In this document: piece by piece, positions 12,201 to 25,100 of the stretch
How positions within the stretch are numbered: the first letter of the stretch is position 1
How the letters are laid out: each line of letters opens with the position of its first letter
NCBI RefSeq assembly: GCF_051622035.1
Contig: NC_135366.1
Location: forward strand, 2,697,001 to 2,761,000
Origin: Arctopsyche grandis
Taxonomy: Eukaryota > Arthropoda > Insecta > Trichoptera > Hydropsychidae
Reading direction: 5' to 3'
Length of the DNA: 64,000 bases
Program-made: the position numbers and the translations under genes
The notes under the pieces: model-generated
What the model saw: only the letters and a program-made list of their open reading frames with translations
Told to the model about the DNA's origin: nothing
Database searches by the model: none

Positions 12201-15200
12201 TAAGAAATAAGCAACTGGACAACCATCTCGTTCTAAGACTATACATTCTTTAAAGGAATTATGTCCTCATGTTGAGGTTGAAAGTCTTATTTATTACTCT
12301 TAGAGAAGCTTAATTTTTACTTTATATATCTACATAGTAATAATTATAATTAGGCGTTGACTTGAAGCTTTTCAAACATCAATAGACCGCTCCATTGGTT
12401 AACAAAGCAAGAGAGCAAAAAAAGCATAATTGATAATATTAAAATAATAATTGACAATTGTGAACAATTTTTTGTGCGAAAAGCATCGTCCCAACGCTGA
12501 TATTTGGTAATAATAGATGAAGTTTTGTGTTTTTGTAAAATTTCAACATTGAGATTTTGTCTGATTGGAACTAAGAATCGGTCACTGATCACGTTTTTAT
12601 AACTCCCCCCCCCCCCTAATATGTCTCCTCTTTTTTATTTAATCTAAAATAATTATTTCATTATAATATATGTATATAAGAACTCTATAACTGTGTAGTC
12701 CCCAACTTTATCTTTCTTAGGCATTTCAAGTCCTGAATCAACATAGGAAACACTATAGTTTTTCGTCAATGTATAGTTATTTTGCCATTTATACTAAAAC
12801 AATCAACGGCAAAATGATATATTTCTATCAATTAGTAGTGTATAACAGCACCATTGAGGGCACAAAAGCCCATCAGTAATAATCACACGATTAAATTCGT
12901 ATTGACCAATCAACAACTGTAGCGTTTCCCTTACATATCATTATTTATTTGTTTTGCATAATAAGTTGCACGTGCCAGTAACTCGCAAGAGCATCTTTTA
13001 TTTCATAATACGTAAATATTTAGTATGGAGCGGTCGCGAGCGGGTTAAAAGATTTCCTCTTTCACATGTCAGAGAGCTTTTGTTTTCTTTTATAACGACC
13101 CATCATAAATAAAATCTTTTTGGATTGTGGATAATAGTTTTATTTTACCTCGCATTGTTCACATGCAAGTAAAAAATCTAAACACACATATATAGGTATA
13201 TAAGTACATAGCTTGCATATTATTTTTTTAGAAGAATTCTAAACTAAACTAAACAAAAGCCATTTCATATTATATCATTAATAATGTACATGATTGTATA
13301 AGTTTGAAAGTAGGTCACAATTTTAGGTAGTATGTAATGTTCGAGTTCATTACCTATTTATATTATGGTGTCTTCCTTTGACATGAATATGCGATGTCAG
13401 TGAAGATAAAAAAGAAGACATCTCTCAACAAACAGCTGCATTGTCGGCTATAAAGAGGAAAGGCAAACAAAACAATCGTCCTTTATTTGACTGGACTTGA
13501 CTTGTTGATTTTCGATAAAGAATGGACGGCCGTCTACTTTTTGCCTTTTATACTTTTTTATCCCCCGTTTCGGCTCGAGCTCTGCTCGGCTTCTGAATCA
13601 GCTCCAAATCGCCGAAACAATCGGCAGCTCTTTTTTCGGCAGACGTGACGAATCCATTATCGTCGAGCAGCTCTTTTTGATTTGCTCCGAAATTCTTCTC
13701 ATACTGGATTTTTCACGTCGAATTGTTGACTTTGCCTCTTTCCAAATTTTATTTTCTTGTGTGCATTTCATTTTATTTTTATTGATAAAGTGTATACTCA
13801 CACGCAGCGTACAACTCGCACGCCTATTCTAAAGATAAAACAGTTATATTATATTTCTGTAAAAGCTCTTTTATCTGCATGCTCGTTCAAGTTGCAAGTT
13901 AGAACTGCAAGCCGTTGACATTTGTTTTATTTTGTTTATTAATGCTATTTTATATAACCTTCGAGATTTCACTAACAAATTTCCACAACAAATATTACTT
14001 GAAGGCTTATTTCAATTGATACAAAATTTTAAACATTACACATTTACATTTTAAACAAAATGTAATGTATGTGTATAATAAAATTTAATCTTCTTCAAAT
14101 ATTCAGTAATATAGCCAGGTATATAGACGCACCCTCCCCCCCCCTAATCGATTTTTAAAAAAGAAAAACAATATTTTATAAGTTTTTTCACGTTCCTAGA
14201 ATTTGCGGAAAATTAGAGTTAGTATATATTTTAGGTATATATTCATCGGAACATTTAAAATAAATATTTATCCACTGAATTCATACGATTAGAATATCGC
14301 ATTGAATAGAATAATCGACTTTTCGTTACTTATATGACTTATTTAGACCAAATTATCAAATTCATTAATAATGCTATTTTTTCGAAAAAATGTTACTCCT
14401 GTAGCGTTTTAATACAGTTATATACAAAAAGTTTATGAATAATATTGCGAATTTTCAAAAACAAGTTCACGTTTTCATAATTTTTAAAGTGTGTTATTTA
14501 TTGAAAAATATTCACCTGGGGGTTGAATTAAAATAATTAAGATTTTTTTTCTAAATGTGTATTATTTTTTAAATTTAGAGGGGGCTGGCGCCCTCATAGC
14601 TCTCCCCGTGACTATGGCCATGATATTTTATTTTATTTTATTGTTACAAATCAATATACACTCGCCATTACAGATTTGCTAAAATGCGACGAGTGTACGT
14701 TAACGAAATACAGAATACATAAACAATCAGAAATCAGAAATACAGTAATACATACATATACAATCAGAATATATAGCATATAACAATTAATCAGAAATAA
14801 TAATCATAGAGACATCTATGGATTATTTTTAGATTTTTGTTTACAATTATTATTACATATAATAAATACGAAATTATAGAGATGTCTATAGAGATATATA
14901 TATAGATTTCAGATTACTGTTGATAATTATTACAAATTATACACAGGCAGATTTTGTGACAACAGGATTAGATCATACCAATTTTCAGGAACCATTTCAG
15001 CAATGATCAGATAAAATTGGCAAACTCTGATAGAGAAACGATCGATTTGGAGTCACAAAACCCCCAAATCTAACCAGCAGTGGCGAGGACTCGAACCTTT
15101 GACCTCAGTGGTGCTAAATATATACCCTACCACTAAGCCAAACTGCTGGCTAATATATACTTTATAGTTGGGGCTGCAGGCTATCGACATTTTTTTCTGT

Positions 15201-18200
15201 CTATTAAATTGCTTGATATTATTTAAACCTAAAATTCTAAATATTCTAACAGAAATATAGAGATATAAATCATATTATTATAAATAAATTTTATTAATAG
15301 AAAATATAAAACCCCCTAAAAATCTCCCTATAACTATATTATAATTATTAAAATAATTAGTCGAAAATAATATTATCAAGTAGAGAAGTGAAAACTTTAA
15401 TAAAAGTAATAGGGCAATTAAATATAATTAAGTTATCATATAATATATGTATTATTATTATATATAAATTAAGTTGTTTTATATATCTCTTGTTCACTCT
15501 ACTGCTTTCTTTTTATATATTTTTATATATTCTGTATGCGTGCCATTAAAATAAAATTAAAAAAGAAATGTATGTATAGTAGAGAGAACACAATTGGCAA
15601 GTCTATCATAGACTATCGATTAATATTGAACGTTAGCACCATTGTGGCACTCAAGATCTCAAGATCAACGCCTATTTTTTTTTTAGCATAAATATCAAAA
15701 CAACTAACAACTATACTGCAAATTTAAAAAATCAATCAATTAAAAATGAAATTAAATTCAGATTCTAATATTTGACAATAATTAATTCCAGGTACGGAGG
15801 GCAACAGCACCGGTCGTCACGTCAGATGCTACTGCAACCTTCCGCAATGCGTCACCACCGGCTACATGTGCAAATCTCCGGCCGGAGGCTGCTTCTCCGA
15901 ACTCCTATCGGACGTCAACCTAGCAAGGCACGGCTGCATCGAAACACTAGACACCGGGTAAGACTTTTGTGTATATTATATTATACATTATTTTGATATT
16001 TAATTCTGCTCCGTACAATGTTTTGTCCGGAGACGATATCTAACAAACCGGGGTCACGGCACTTTGATAACAGCCCGGTCGAGACCCCCCGATCTGACCT
16101 TTGAATTTTGCATAACAACTTGTTTTCCGACTGTTTCAGGGATCATAAAGCAAAGTGTATGAATTCGCCGTCCAGCTCAGCGGTGAGGAGTGGAGTCGGA
16201 GCCGTCGGCGCAGGTCAAGCCTCCACAGCCTTCGTCCTCTGCTGTTTCAGGGATTTGTGTAATCATGTAGACAGTCCGCAGTCTCGGCTCAGGCTCAACG
16301 ACACCATAGCGGGTATGTTGCAAGTCTAGAATTCTCCGATTGTATAATTGTTTTGGCTGTGCTGTTGATTTATATGGTTTGTTTTGTTGTTTTAGCCGGC
16401 AATTGGAGTGGTTTTCCTAATATCGCTGGTAGTAATACTATCGGTCAAGCTATAGGTGCTCCGGGGTCTGCGGATAATAATGCCAATGAAGTTTGGTTCC
16501 GGGCCGCTACTATAGCCGTTCCTATTTGCGGGGCGTTGATTCTGTTCCTTCTGATCGCTCTGGCTGTGAAACTGCTCAGGACTGATGCTTTGGATGCTGC
16601 CAATAAATTGAGGTACATATTTATACAAATCAGCCACATTCATATTAAACATATGTGCAATTCAATAACTGAAGCGTACAGCGGAATAAAGATATATGTT
16701 ACATTTTACAAATAACGGAAGCACTAACAGCACTCTGTGATGAATGATAAAACAGTAACGCAACACATATATCTTTATTCCATTTGCAATCTATAATAAT
16801 ATTAAAAACTCATGACTAAAGAGCGGACCCAGAGTTTTAAATGCATTGTTAAAGGTTTGCCGAACCTTTTTTACAAAGCATTTACAATAATGGAACAATA
16901 GACGGCGCGCTTCCGGTCCTACCTCTACTACTCATGACACACAACATTGATGCGCAATCACGAAGCATTTTGAATCCCCTTCACTCACACTTGAGACAAA
17001 CTATAAATGCAAATCGGTAGAGGATGATCATTCACAGTCATTCGCCATCCACTTCTGGATGAAGGCCTCTCCAACACGCTTCCATTCGTCTCTGTTTTTA
17101 GCAACTCTGATTTAGTCCACCTCTCGGGTACCATTCAAGCACTTCGTCCGTCCATTCTTCTAACTACGTGACCCACCCATTTCCATTTCAATTTCTTTCC
17201 TCCAACCACTATATCAACCACCTTTTTCACACGTATTTCAACGTATTCCGTTTCCTATCTCTCTCATTAATCAATACTATAAAAGTTTTGAGGAATTGTA
17301 ACCATTGAAGTATAATGTATAGAATAGTCATTCCTAACAAAAGTATCGCTTAAAAGCGAGCCATCGAAGAGAGAGACGGAAAGTCAGAGGAGAGACAAAA
17401 GAGTGAGGAAAAAAAATTCGTGGAAGTGATCGTCCCTTGACGTTCAGGGACGCACGGGCACATACAGATGTTCGGACTTTGTCGAACTAATGCTACCACA
17501 CAATTTCACTAGTAGAGCCTATTTCATGCGAAATCCTACTGCTACAGAGTTCAACAATCAACTGAGCAAAACAGCCGAAATCTCCGTTTGCACGGAGTTT
17601 TTGTAGCAACATTTTTGGAAGCTAAGAGCGCTTCTACCCATTCTACTTCAATGATTGTAACACATATATTTATTCGGTCGCAAGCTTCTACTCTATATAA
17701 CATATCTGTGGTATCAATATGTACTTTTGAAACCCTATTTATATCATCATCTTTTCGTTTTATGTAGTTTACATGTATTTGGTCAACGCTTAGTACATCT
17801 TTTAGTTTGAAAATCATTACAAAAAATACAGCCTACTTATTTATTTGTTGATTTTTCTAATTCTAGCCCTGCATACACACCTCACGGCTCCGGCCAAGGC
17901 CACTTAGAAACACCACTCATGAAGAAAGTAGCACCGCAGCGAGACAGCATCATCGGAGCACCAATGGCTGCATCAGCTCCTCTCCTCCTGAGCCACGCCA
18001 ACGTCGTCAACATCTGCGAGACGACACACGCCAAACCCTCGGCGTCCAAGTGCGACTGCAAAGAGGAGAACTGCATAGTGATGCAGCACTATCCTCACCA
18101 TCTACAATCTAGTCCTACACACAAGACGAAGCAGATGAATCGGGACGTCAACGTCAACGTGGCGCCTCCGGAAGTCGACGGAAACAGTGCAGTGTGTGCC

Positions 18201-18314
18201 AATAGTAAATTGTACGAAAAGCAACTGCTACCTCTCAACGACAAACTTTACAATAAAGAGGCTATACTCTACTGGGGTCAGGCTGCAGCTCATGCCAACC
18301 ATTGTCCCCGATAG
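9263..18314 (+). CDS. BAMBI: BAMBI homologue (BMP and activin membrane-bound inhibitor)
   Basis: BAMBI is a type I receptor look-alike without a kinase that dampens TGF-beta/BMP/activin signalling at the plasma membrane. Proposed coding exons: 9263-9284, 15792-15957, 16140-16312, 16396-16612, 17867-18314; all borders are GT/AG and the phases (1, 2, 1, 2) close. The Cys-rich ectodomain has RCYCNLPQCVTTGYMCKS and CCFRDLCNHV, matching vertebrate BAMBI spacing. Then comes NEVWFRAATIAVPIC with a single hydrophobic membrane segment and a cytoplasmic tail ending ILYWGQAAAHANHCPR, which matches the ILSLVHWG motif of vertebrates. No kinase domain follows. About 341 residues. Weak point: the first exon codes only MYPVIVT plus one base and gives no signal peptide, so the true first exon may differ. 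Exons 2-5 are secure. Confidence 0.9.
10455..10690 (+). mobile_element. LINE 3' end, family R, copy 5
   Basis: The plus strand encodes WYPRECKRVQKRPREKLVDE followed by a short acidic/basic helix, the C-terminal tail of a non-LTR ORF. It ends GGCCTTCATCCAGCAGTGGG, the same 3' end as the other R copies. A stop precedes the expected end, and the element is 5' truncated. Confidence 0.65.
11246..11780. other. GC-richer block in BAMBI intron 1
   Basis: Composition stands out from the AT-rich intron. An open frame on the minus strand (11246-11632) shows no known domain. Plus-strand features include a CTCTCTCCGCAG acceptor-like site at about 11558-11569. It may be regulatory or hold an alternative exon; the sequence does not settle this. 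Confidence 0.3.
14625..15155 (-). mobile_element. SINE family S, copy C
   Basis: Minus orientation: the A-rich tail appears as TTTTATTTTATTTTATTG at the low end. Box B reads GGTTCGAGTCC on the minus strand (15087-15097). The head at about 15100-15150 includes GGCTTAGTGGTAGGG as box A. The shared body CGATCGTTTCTCTATCAG is present. The longest copy in the window. Confidence 0.75.
16817..16930. mobile_element. hAT-type MITE, family K, copy 2
   Basis: A 114-bp element in BAMBI intron 4, flanked by a perfect 8-bp repeat CTCATGAC (16809-16816, 16931-16938). It shares the TAAAGAGCGGACC start and the CGCTTCCGGTCC end region with copy 1 at 5532. Confidence 0.75.
17033..17280 (-). mobile_element. LINE 3' end, family R, copy 3
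   Basis: Minus-strand remnant of the same non-LTR ORF tail. The plus strand shows the characteristic CATCCACTTCTGGATGAAGG end and a stretch that reads as VLEWYPR-like code in reverse. Lies in BAMBI intron 4. Confidence 0.6.
17303..17653. mobile_element. hAT-type MITE, family G, copy 1
   Basis: Terminal inverted repeat CATTGAAGTATAATG / CATTCTACTTCAATG with a perfect 8-bp flanking duplication ATTGTAAC (17295-17302 and 17654-17661). The internal GCGAGCCATCGAAGAGAGAG and TTTTTGTAGCAACATTTTTG are shared with 26516-26729. This copy has about 130 bp of extra middle sequence. Non-coding. Confidence 0.8.
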
Positions 18315-19680
18315 TGAGCCGGGATCGTCGTGAAGAATTTACGGTGCCTACATTTTACACGGGCGGTCTGCTCGAGTACGAAAGACCTCGTGGATGAGTG
18401 TCTCTTTAGACCGATCGCCCCCCCCCTGTTTGTACGTACATATATATTATGTATACAGTTCTGTGATCCGTTAAGAATTAGATTGCCTTAAATATATATA
18501 TATACATGTATATGTATGAAACCCCTCCATTTATGATACAATCTGTTGATAGACTCTTCCGATTTATATATGTATATGAGATGCTTTCCATTTTTATTAA
18601 TGACTTAACTGGCCAAATTTTTGACAATAAATGTTGATACGTACGTATATACTGTAATGTTTAAGCCGTTTTATAGAAATGTTTATATGAATTGTTACTA
18701 TTTGTGGATAAATGTATCGCTCAATGTTTTTTTAACCATACCAGATTGAGTTCTATTTGGAAATTTCGCATTTTCAACTGTGTAAGTTGTCTTGATCTTC
18801 ATTACATGTGATAGTCAACTAGTTTTTTAATAGTAACTATGTATAATCATATGAAGGAATTGATTTATTAGAATTTTTCATTTTGAAATGTACACTAGTT
18901 GACACACATTGGCATTATGGAACGGTTAAAAATATAAATATATCGATAGTATTATATTTCCAATTGGATATATCACGGGACTGTATCGAAATGTAGATGT
19001 TGAGCGATTTTTGCATTGTTAACTGTTAACATTGTTATTTTGTACAATCGCCGATGTTATAAATTTACTGCATGAAACTGTATGCATTGAATTGCTTAAG
19101 ACTATGTTTTTTCCATTAGAGTATTGGTTGAGTTATTAATGTGGAGGAAAGTTACAGTTGTTAAGTCTAAAAAAGTCTGAGTCGCTCGTAAGCATGTCTC
19201 AAGATCACAATCTGAAGTTTTAAAATGCAATCGTTTGGTGAAATTTATAAGACTATTAATTTTTTTATAAGAATCTCATTTTTTTTTTTGTAATTTGTGG
19301 TCCAAAATGATCTCATACTTAAGGTTGTTATAGTCGAAGCACGCTAACCCCCTTTGAATTTTTTTATACTCCGAGGAATAACCGCATGGTTTTTATTGAG
19401 AATTACTTGCTTTGTTGAATACGTTCGAATATATATGTATGTATATGTATATATATTTATTTTATTGATGGCTGTGTTTATTCTCCTATATAAATTGTGC
19501 GACGTGTGAAATTATTATTAAACTAGTGCTATTTTAAATGTAATAATATATTATTTAAACGATTAATTTTAACTACAGTGTCATTTTATGCTTTTTCCTC
19601 TTTGTTTTTTATTTATTGTAAATATACTATTGTGCTGTAGTCCAAATATTGTCGTATAAGACTGTACGAATAAAAAGCAA
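18315..19680 (+). other. BAMBI 3' UTR (likely)
   Basis: Non-coding AT-rich sequence directly after the BAMBI stop. AATAAA signals occur at 18626-18631 and 19669-19674, the latter followed by a GT-rich stretch, so a long 3' UTR ending near 19690 is plausible. The exact end is inferred. Confidence 0.5.
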
Positions 19681-19745
19681 TGTTTACAGCGAGATTGGTG
19701 CATAAAATATGATATTTATGTATGTAATTATATTCATTTGCAATG

Positions 19746-19768
19746 AGTGTGTGTGTGTGTGTGTGTGT
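19746..19768. repeat. (GT)n microsatellite
   Basis: An uninterrupted GT run of about 23 bases just downstream of the proposed BAMBI poly(A) region. Confidence 0.9.
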
Positions 19769-19779
19769 TTGAGTATGTG

Positions 19780-22142
19780 TGTTTTTGTATTATATTATGA
19801 GAGGAAATTTTCGTTTGTAAATTTGATGTCGATCGTATTGTCTGAATTGGAGCTTATTTTAAAAAATAGTTGCGCTGGTTATGATTAAATTGTGAATTTA
19901 ATGGATGCTGCTATACAATTTTATTGCAATTGCATATTATTATATGTATATTTTAATATATTGATGAAGAACAAAATTGTAAATTTGAACCGTGGCCTAT
20001 ACCCTGACAGAACAAGAATTTACCGTTTAGAAATTTATATGAAATTGTTAGATTATAATGTTAATTAATGATTATTATACTATAAAATAACGTATATGTA
20101 AATAATGTCAATTTTATTCATTATAAATTAAACATATGCCTATTTTTAATATGATTATTCTCATTGTTGCGAGATCTTCAGACTATTTATATAATGAAAA
20201 AATAAAGGTAAATAAATGATGAAAACAAAATTTGAACTTTTTATTGTTATAATTATAATACATCAAAAACACACATCAACAATCATTCATTTCAGAATAT
20301 TCAAAAATAAAAATAGGTTTCAAAGTACACATTATTGAATATAAAAATGAGTCATCTATGAATTTTAAATAATATATATGTTAAAGCCTTAAAAATTCAC
20401 TAATAGATGATAACAGAGTTAAATTATTTTATAAGAAACAAAAAGTAAAGAGTTTCATTGACCTCGTGAATAAATTATTAAAAATATCACAAATAATTGT
20501 GGCAGTGCCATCTGTGGATTTTAAATTATATTTTTTTGCTTAAAAATTTACCGAAAGATGGTATATAGTAACTACACCCAATATTGTAAAATAAATTTAT
20601 ATTTCTACCGAGAAAAAAAACACCATAGATACAAACCAATTTTAATAATGTGATTTGTTAATAGATGGCAATGCAATATCATAATAGCTTTCAAAAACTC
20701 TATATGCAAGAGCCAGGACAGTGATTATATAGTTTAATTTGATCCAATTATGCAATAAAAAGAAATAAAACAAAACCAAATGAATTCATAAATATAAATT
20801 TATTTAGCCATTCATTGTACATAAGAGAAAAGGGTATTTTTTTTCATATGAAAACCAGCATGAAAAGAAAAATAAAAAGCAGTATTGCATGTCATTCCAT
20901 CTCACTCGCAAACATATTCAGCATCCAAAAGCTCACTTATACAAAACAGATATTACATATCTTTCTTCATTTGCACAATAAAACTGCTACAATTTGACAG
21001 CTTCACCTCATATTTACAAAAACAATTTTGTATGGAAAATTTCAATGTCTCTCTATAAATAAAATAACACCTAATAGGTACAATGAAGATACTCGATCAT
21101 CAATCGGAAAGCTGAACGGCGACATTCAGACCATTCAATATATGCTATATTTAACCTACACCTTATTTATAATGCAACCTTTCAATTATTCACAAACGAG
21201 AGAGCAGTTCCTGCTCCACCGTTTATTCAACACAATGGGTACACGTAACTTAAGATAAACCTTCACTGGGACTGGAAACTAACTGGTTTTTCGAAAGTAC
21301 TTCTGTTCCTAGCAATGTATTGCAAAAGTTTCTAAATTTCTAAATCATACTGTTTCAGGCCATTAAATTAAAACATAAAATAAAGATCATATACGTATTA
21401 TTTCATACCTGAATATTTTTAACATAGTTGCCGATACAAATACACCGTCCCTTAAAATCTAAAAGTGTATTCAAATATGAAATAAGTAGGATGTAATTTT
21501 TACATACAAATATCTTAAAGATTCTAAAAACACCTTAATACGACTGTTCAAAATTCAATAAACACACAATAAAACGCTGAATATTCAATAATCTTTTTAT
21601 TTTTAATACTTATTTGTCAACCAAATTTGCATTCACAGAAATAATAATTAAAAAAAAACATAATCAATAAACTGTCCATCAGATCGGAATAACTTAAACC
21701 TCGTACACAGCTTTATAGTAAAAATACCACAACATCAACACTGACACATGAACGTTCAGCGGCTTGTCATATACAATAATATAATCACAAAACGAATCTC
21801 AACCGTCCCGATAAAGACAACGAAACATACGGTAAAGCTATTTCTGAATTACACAAAATCGGATATACATCAAATATACACGTACGTATGAATAGACAAT
21901 TTTTTTTTATAAATATACATATATATATATAAAGTATATGTACGTTGCATCTGAAATACCTTGCTTCAAAAAGAAAAATCATCACATATATAAAACTACC
22001 AGTCGATTCGATCCAAATAATCCGCAGGAGATAATATAATATATATAATATAATAAAAAGGGACTCAATGGGATAACGTGTTTGTGTAATTTTGTGTTGT
22101 GAGTGTGTATGTGTGCAAGCGGAGCAAGCGATTCATTCATTT
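19780..22142 (-). other. tail-to-tail spacer and DCP1 3' UTR (likely)
   Basis: No coding frame of interest and no repeat partner. On the minus strand an AATAAA lies at 21601-21596, about 545 bases after the DCP1 stop, and another near 20790. Either could end the DCP1 transcript. The rest is AT-rich spacer between two converging genes. Confidence 0.45.
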
Positions 22143-25100
22143 CTAGGAAACCAACTCCGAGAAAGATTTCACGTAGGCTTCGTGCAACTTTGTCATAAAC
22201 TCGGCGTCGTTTTTGATTAGATAATTTAAAGCTTGGAGCAGCTGATTCCTCGTCAGCGGCTCCGGACGGACATCCGCCGCTGGCGAGGGCTTTATTGGAG
22301 TGATGACTGTATCTAAGATGGGCCGATCCACATTGGTTTTGGCAGCCGACGAGGTGAACATAGTCGGGGGCATCAAAGCCGGCTTCTGTGGAGTCTCCTG
22401 CACTGCGCCGAGCGGAGCAGACAGCGGCCTGGTGTCGGATATGGACTCTTCGGGGGGTTCGACCGCCTGCGGTCTCTGACGCAACTGCTTTGGGAATATG
22501 GTGGGGGGAGACGACGGCTTCGGAGTTGATATGCTCATAAAATTCAATTCGTTTTCTAAAGTTTGGCCGTTGGTGTTCGGTTTGGGGAGCGTCTTTTGAC
22601 TCTGAGTCTTGGGCGTGTCTGGTTTGTTTTTGCGCTTCGACTCTTGTTTCTTTTGCGACGGAGGATCGCCTTTAGGGGTGACGGACCTCTGTTGTTTTTC
22701 TATGTGTTCTACGCTGTGCACCGGATTGCTCATTAGCCTCTGCAACAGCATGGGACCTTCGTCGTCTATAGGAGGACACGACACTCCGAATAAGTTAGTG
22801 TTGGTCGGTTGAGCGGTGCCGCCCGCCTTGGCGAAGAAGTCCATGACGCTCTGTGATGCAATGTCGGGTGCCCGTGGAGTTTTTAAAGGGGCCGGTTTCG
22901 CTTTGGAATTATAGTCGTTTTGAGCTTTAGAGAGCATTGTGAATATGTCTACGGCCGCTTCTGTCTTTTGTGGCGGGGGGTGGTGTGGTTTCGGGTCGCT
23001 GTCCGGCTCCGACTCCCTCACCAAGCTCTCGATCTTGGCTGCGATGCGGGCGCACTCGTCCCGGTCGTAAAACCACAGGCCAAAGATGCGTCGGTGTGCG
23101 TTGCGATAGAGAAGAAACGGCTCTTGGAGTTGCAGCTCCAAGCCCGTCGTCACCGGTTCTATTAGGTTGTCTGTGTTCAGCCGGTTCATCACCAGCAGCG
23201 AGTGGTTCGGGGGGCCGGAACGCCTGTAAATAAATACACAATGTCATATTATGAAACTGTTTGATTTGTAACAATATCTATACACTTATACTACAATACA
23301 AAATAGATTTAGTTCTCGACACAAGATCTACATAATTTGAATAACCTCTTGTGTACAATATATATAATGTGTAAATCTTTGGAACAGTTTATGAAATTCA
23401 TGTATTCATTTCTCTAATTGTTAAAACTTAACCGTTTGCCCGCGGCCGTTTTCTATGGAAGCTTTGGGCGACAAGTCTGTAGCGCGGCTGTCTGAACTTT
23501 GCACGGGATTTTGAGGCTTATATGCGCCTATTTCAACTGTTTTAAGGTTCAAAATTGGTTGAATATATTACTGAGAGTTGAATGCCATCTATTCAATTTG
23601 CTTTAAATGAATATATACCAGTCAAAATTAGGTTTTTGTGGAACCATACTGAAACCTCGTTTATGTGACGTCACGTCTGTTGAACAATGGCGACGATACG
23701 TCTCAATTGTACGAAGAATGATTATTTGACAATTAAGCCAAAACTACAAGATATATTATGTATTTTATTGTTTAAAATAATACTTTATGTGTTAATTAAC
23801 ATATCTGGTTACTTGAGTAAATATTAAAATCTGTATTTAAGGTCGAAAACTCGATTGCCAAATTCGTGAAAAAGGTGCCGCGTACGGGGCTTGTTCGCTA
23901 TATTTATTGCCGCGGGCAAAGGGTTTAAGTTGTATCGATCAAAATATTGATTATCAATCATAATAATAATATTACAAAATAACATTCAAAATTTTTAAAT
24001 ACCACATACAATAGGATAAGGAAAGTGTTAATCAAATGTGCGAGTGTTAATGTGTGATCGAATGTGTAAATAATAAATTGATTTTTCTGATGACATAATC
24101 GTTTATTTTAAAAATAGCTTCATTGTTCTTTGAAATTGCGCTCTAGCTTATTTAGCATTGCCATTCAATAAAAAAAAAACAATACTTTCTTGTAGTTCTA
24201 AGTAAACTACCAATTGTATACCGTTTCAAATAAAGACTTATCTCAAAAAATAAAAAGCTTTTATTGTGAAGTGTATTTGGACTGTGTAGGAGAACACAAA
24301 TGTACATTCAAAATGGATGAAAAAAAAAAAACAAAACAAATGAATCAGAAATCAGTTCTATCAAAACAAATGAACGCGATATCATTTGACTCTTTTTTTA
24401 CCCCTTTTAAAATTGTATCAATAGATTATATATTATATGCATCATCATTTACGGCCATTCGCAATTCACTGATGGATGAAGACTTCTCCAACCCGCTTCC
24501 ATTCTTCTCTATTTTGGACAGCTCTCATCCATCTCATCCATCTTCCCTGTGACTTTATTTCCCTATACGTTCTTTCAGATGTCATTTAACCACTTGTTTC
24601 GTCCATTATTCTAACTACGGATTCTTATAAGAATAAAATTATGAAAATCGTTATTAATGATCAATTTATAGATATTTCTGATTATTTATTTAATATGCTT
24701 GGGGGAGGCGGCAGCAAATTACTATTTGTAAAAATAATTATTTGTCCTTAAAAGAAAACAAATGTCTAATATTCAATATGTAAGACATAAGGCAATGAGT
24801 TTTTGTTTAAAACTTGTTATATAGATTTTTCATTCCAAATTGAACCTTTTTCATTTCAAATTGACCCTTTTTCATTTCAAATTAAACCTTTTTCGTTTCA
24901 AATTGACCCCTTTTCAATTAAAAACTTGTATGACACAATTTAAGCCAAACATAAAAAAAAAAAAAAAAATAAAAATAACCAAAACATCAATTCTTATTTT
25001 TTTTGCCTTCTAACTAGCATAACTAACTTACTAAATTATAACTCTACTTTTCAATTTTATAACGTTTTTTAAGTGATTTTTTCGATCGTTTCAACATATA

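Larger units (their letters stand above)
9285..15791 (+). other. BAMBI intron 1
   Basis: A 6.5-kb AT-rich intron. It holds a LINE tail (10455-10690), a GC-richer block (11246-11780), C-runs at about 12606 and 14133, and a SINE (14625-15155). No signal-peptide exon with a convincing hydrophobic core was found in it. Confidence 0.6.

Noticed and set aside
22609-23274. Plus-strand and second minus-strand frames over DCP1 exon 2
   Set aside because: Shadows of the DCP1 coding exon; the EVH1 and C-terminal matches fix the true frame.
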